Origin: a bacterium
GTDB lineage: Bacteria; Vulcanimicrobiota; Xenobia; Xenobiales; JADMJV01
Reading direction: 5' to 3'
Assembly (NCBI GenBank): GCA_030149525.1
Contig: JASBRJ010000337.1
Location: 1 to 34,918 of the forward strand
DNA length: 34,918 nucleotides
Numbering within the stretch: the first letter of the stretch is position 1; the number at the start of each line of letters is the position of its first letter. Positions 33,261 to 34,918 of this stretch are shown here, one piece after another. Under the pieces are notes generated by a model that searched no databases, was not told where the DNA came from, and was given only the letters and a program-made list of their open reading frames with translations. The position numbers and the translations under genes are program-made.

Positions 33261-34918
33261 ATGATGAAAAAGACACTTCTCGTTCTCTTAACCATCTCGG
33301 GACTTTTGGCTGTCCTGGCCACCTGCGCGCCCGCTCAACCTCCGCAAGCGGAGACCGCGGCAGACTTTGAGAGGAAGGTTTTCCAGTTCAAAAAGAGTGA
33401 ACGCGACTCAGCCCCCCTCTCTCTCACTGCCGCCGACGGCACCGGTCTCGAGCTCAAAAGTTTCCGGGCCCGTGCGGTGCTTCAGGGGCCGCTGGCCTTC
33501 ACCGAATTGCGCCTCACCTTCGCCAACCCCGAGAACCGGGTTCGAGAGGGGCGCTTTCGAATCACTCTTCCCGAACGCGCCGCCATCAGCCGGCTCGCCA
33601 TGAGAATCGATGATGTCTGGCAAGAAGCGGAAGTGGTGGAGAAACAAGCTGCTCGTGTGGCCTACGAGGACTTTCTTCATCGCCGGCAAGACCCGGCCCT
33701 TATGGAGAAGTCGGCGGGAAATGAGTTTCAAGCTCGCATCTTCCCCATTCCAGCCGGCGGGGAAAAGGAGTTGATCATCAGCTACTCACAAGAACTCGAG
33801 TCGAGTTCCATCCCCTACACGCTCCATCTTCAAGGCCTTCCCACCGTGGCCGACTTTGAACTCGAAGTGCAGAGCCGAGCCGGCGAAAAGCCTCTTATCC
33901 TCAAGCATGCACAATTTCAACCTCAAGGAGACTTCCAGCTGAGTCGACCCGACGGTCCCTCCGCCCTGGCAAGCCGCAAATTCCTGGTAGCCCGCGTGGC
34001 CCCCGAACTTGACGCAACTCCCCAGAACCCCAAAAACCTCCTCGTCCTGGTGGATACCAGCGCTTCCAGAGGGCTCGGCCTGGAACGCCAGTTAACCCTT
34101 CTCAAAGGAGTCGTCTCCAAGATTCCCGGACTCAGTCGCGTCGAGGTAGCCGGTTTCGACCAAACTGTCTTTCCCGTCTACCGAGGAAAACCCGACGATC
34201 TCAAACTCAATTCCCTGGCGGAGCGGGGCGCTCTAGGGGCAACCGACCTTAAGAAAGCCCTCGCCTGGGCGGCAAGCAAGAAAGGTTATGACAGACTCCT
34301 TATCATCACCGACGGAATCGTCACCGCCGGTGAAGACGCTCTCACGGGCAACTGGCAAAGCTCAGGCATCGAAAGAATCGATGTTCTGCTCAGCGGTGGG
34401 ATACGAGATAGAGAGAGGATGCTCACCCTCGTTCAAGGGCCCTCCAGCAAGGACGGCGTGGTCCTTTCAGCAGATCTCCCTGTTTCAGCGCTGGTGAAAT
34501 CTCTCACAAGCTCCGTCTCCTCAGGTGTCCCTGTCAGGGTAGAGGGAGCCGGCTGGACCTGGCCTTCCACTCTGGATAACCTCCAGCCTGGGGAAGAGAG
34601 GCTCATCTACGCGGAAATCTCCGCCCCGAGCGACACCTACAGTTTGCAGGTGGGTGAAACAACTTTCGAAGTCAGACCGCTCCCCCTCGACGAGTCTCCT
34701 CTTCTGGAGCGGTCAGCCGTGGTGGCCCAAATCTCGCGCCTGGAAAGTGTCCTCGAAGAGGAAACAGACCCGGAGAAAAAAGACGCCCTCTCTCGACAAA
34801 TCCTGGACTTGAGCACCACCCATCGTGTGCTCTCAAGCAAGACAGCTTTGTTGGTTCTGGAGACCGACGCAGATTATGAGCGCTTCGGAATCGACCGAAC
34901 AGCCCTTTCCGACATCCT
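33261..34918 (+). CDS. VIT-vWA exported protein, 3' end outside window
   Basis: Open to the end of the window; 552 codons are visible. MMKKTLLVLL plus a hydrophobic stretch is a signal peptide, followed by a Cys in LATC that could be a lipid anchor, although Thr at -1 is not a typical lipobox residue. A vault/inter-alpha-trypsin (VIT) domain covers about residues 50-200 (KSFRARAVLQGPLAFTEL; QARIFPIPAGGEKEL). A vWA domain follows with MIDAS residues DTSAS (about 260-264), the Thr in GATD and the Asp of LIITDG. VIT-vWA proteins are surface or envelope proteins related to inter-alpha-trypsin inhibitor heavy chains. It is divergent from the zinc-ribbon gene. No strong Shine-Dalgarno is evident, and the C-terminal domain is unseen. 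Confidence 0.9.
   Translation, partial: MMKKTLLVLLTISGLLAVLATCAPAQPPQAETAADFERKVFQFKKSERDSAPLSLTAADGTGLELKSFRARAVLQGPLAFTELRLTFANPENRVREGRFRITLPERAAISRLAMRIDDVWQEAEVVEKQAARVAYEDFLHRRQDPALMEKSAGNEFQARIFPIPAGGEKELIISYSQELESSSIPYTLHLQGLPTVADFELEVQSRAGEKPLILKHAQFQPQGDFQLSRPDGPSALASRKFLVARVAPELDATPQNPKNLLVLVDTSASRGLGLERQLTLLKGVVSKIPGLSRVEVAGFDQTVFPVYRGKPDDLKLNSLAERGALGATDLKKALAWAASKKGYDRLLIITDGIVTAGEDALTGNWQSSGIERIDVLLSGGIRDRERMLTLVQGPSSKDGVVLSADLPVSALVKSLTSSVSSGVPVRVEGAGWTWPSTLDNLQPGEERLIYAEISAPSDTYSLQVGETTFEVRPLPLDESPLLERSAVVAQISRLESVLEEETDPEKKDALSRQILDLSTTHRVLSSKTALLVLETDADYERFGIDRTALSDI

Overview
The window looks like chromosome from a free-living, probably uncultured Gram-negative-type bacterium of moderately high GC. 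It encodes lipoproteins, Sec-type signal peptides, many TPR and roadblock proteins, and a selenocysteine pathway. Nothing in it fixes the phylum. There are no rRNA or tRNA genes, insertion sequences, CRISPR arrays or phage genes. Genes are tightly packed, with many 4-bp stop/start overlaps.

Layout. (1) 1-1341, plus strand: the tail of an unknown gene, an SRAP/YedK-type DNA-protein crosslink protein and a YciA-like acyl-CoA thioesterase. (2) 1319-7475, minus strand: a five-gene translationally coupled operon read from right to left. It encodes a MoxR-type AAA+ ATPase, a protein with a beta-rich tail, an HExxH metallopeptidase fused to a vWA domain, a small helical protein and a PaaK/CapK-like adenylate-forming enzyme. 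It resembles the MoxR-vWA-beta-propeller 'ternary' systems proposed as regulated conflict systems, and is the best candidate for a little-described system here. (3) 7678-9252, plus strand: two unassigned genes, followed by a gene-poor stretch with a compact small-protein gene at 9703-9798 that has a palindrome, an extended -10 element, a strong Shine-Dalgarno sequence and a terminator. (4) 9932-17025, minus strand: selD-selA-selB followed by a long coiled-coil protein with degenerate GGDEF and EAL domains. SelD is itself a selenoprotein: its true start is at 17025, and an in-frame UGA (codon 13) is followed by a SECIS-like hairpin. (5) 17152-19132, plus strand: a voltage-gated-type K+ channel with an RCK domain, and a small unknown protein.

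(6) 19065-28543, minus strand: a giant TPR protein (about 35 repeats), a protein joining a nuclease-fold-like segment, an Asp-Leu repeat and two roadblock-like domains, a stand-alone roadblock/LC7 protein, a DUF4331 protein split into two exported polypeptides, and a TPR lipoprotein. (7) 28640-31928, plus strand: a DUF58 protein and a TgpA-like membrane transglutaminase. (8) 31925-33104, minus strand: a coupled trio of a zinc-ribbon mini-protein, an iodotyrosine-deiodinase-like flavoprotein and a small secreted protein. (9) 33261 to the window end, plus strand: a VIT-vWA exported protein cut by the window edge.

Functionally, selD, selA and selB make and insert selenocysteine, and SelD needs that same machinery for its own synthesis. 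The MoxR operon combines a remodelling ATPase, a protease-vWA adaptor and a ligase in one stoichiometrically coupled transcript. The TPR and roadblock cluster suggests a protein-scaffold or small-GTPase regulatory apparatus, although no GTPase of that type lies in the window.
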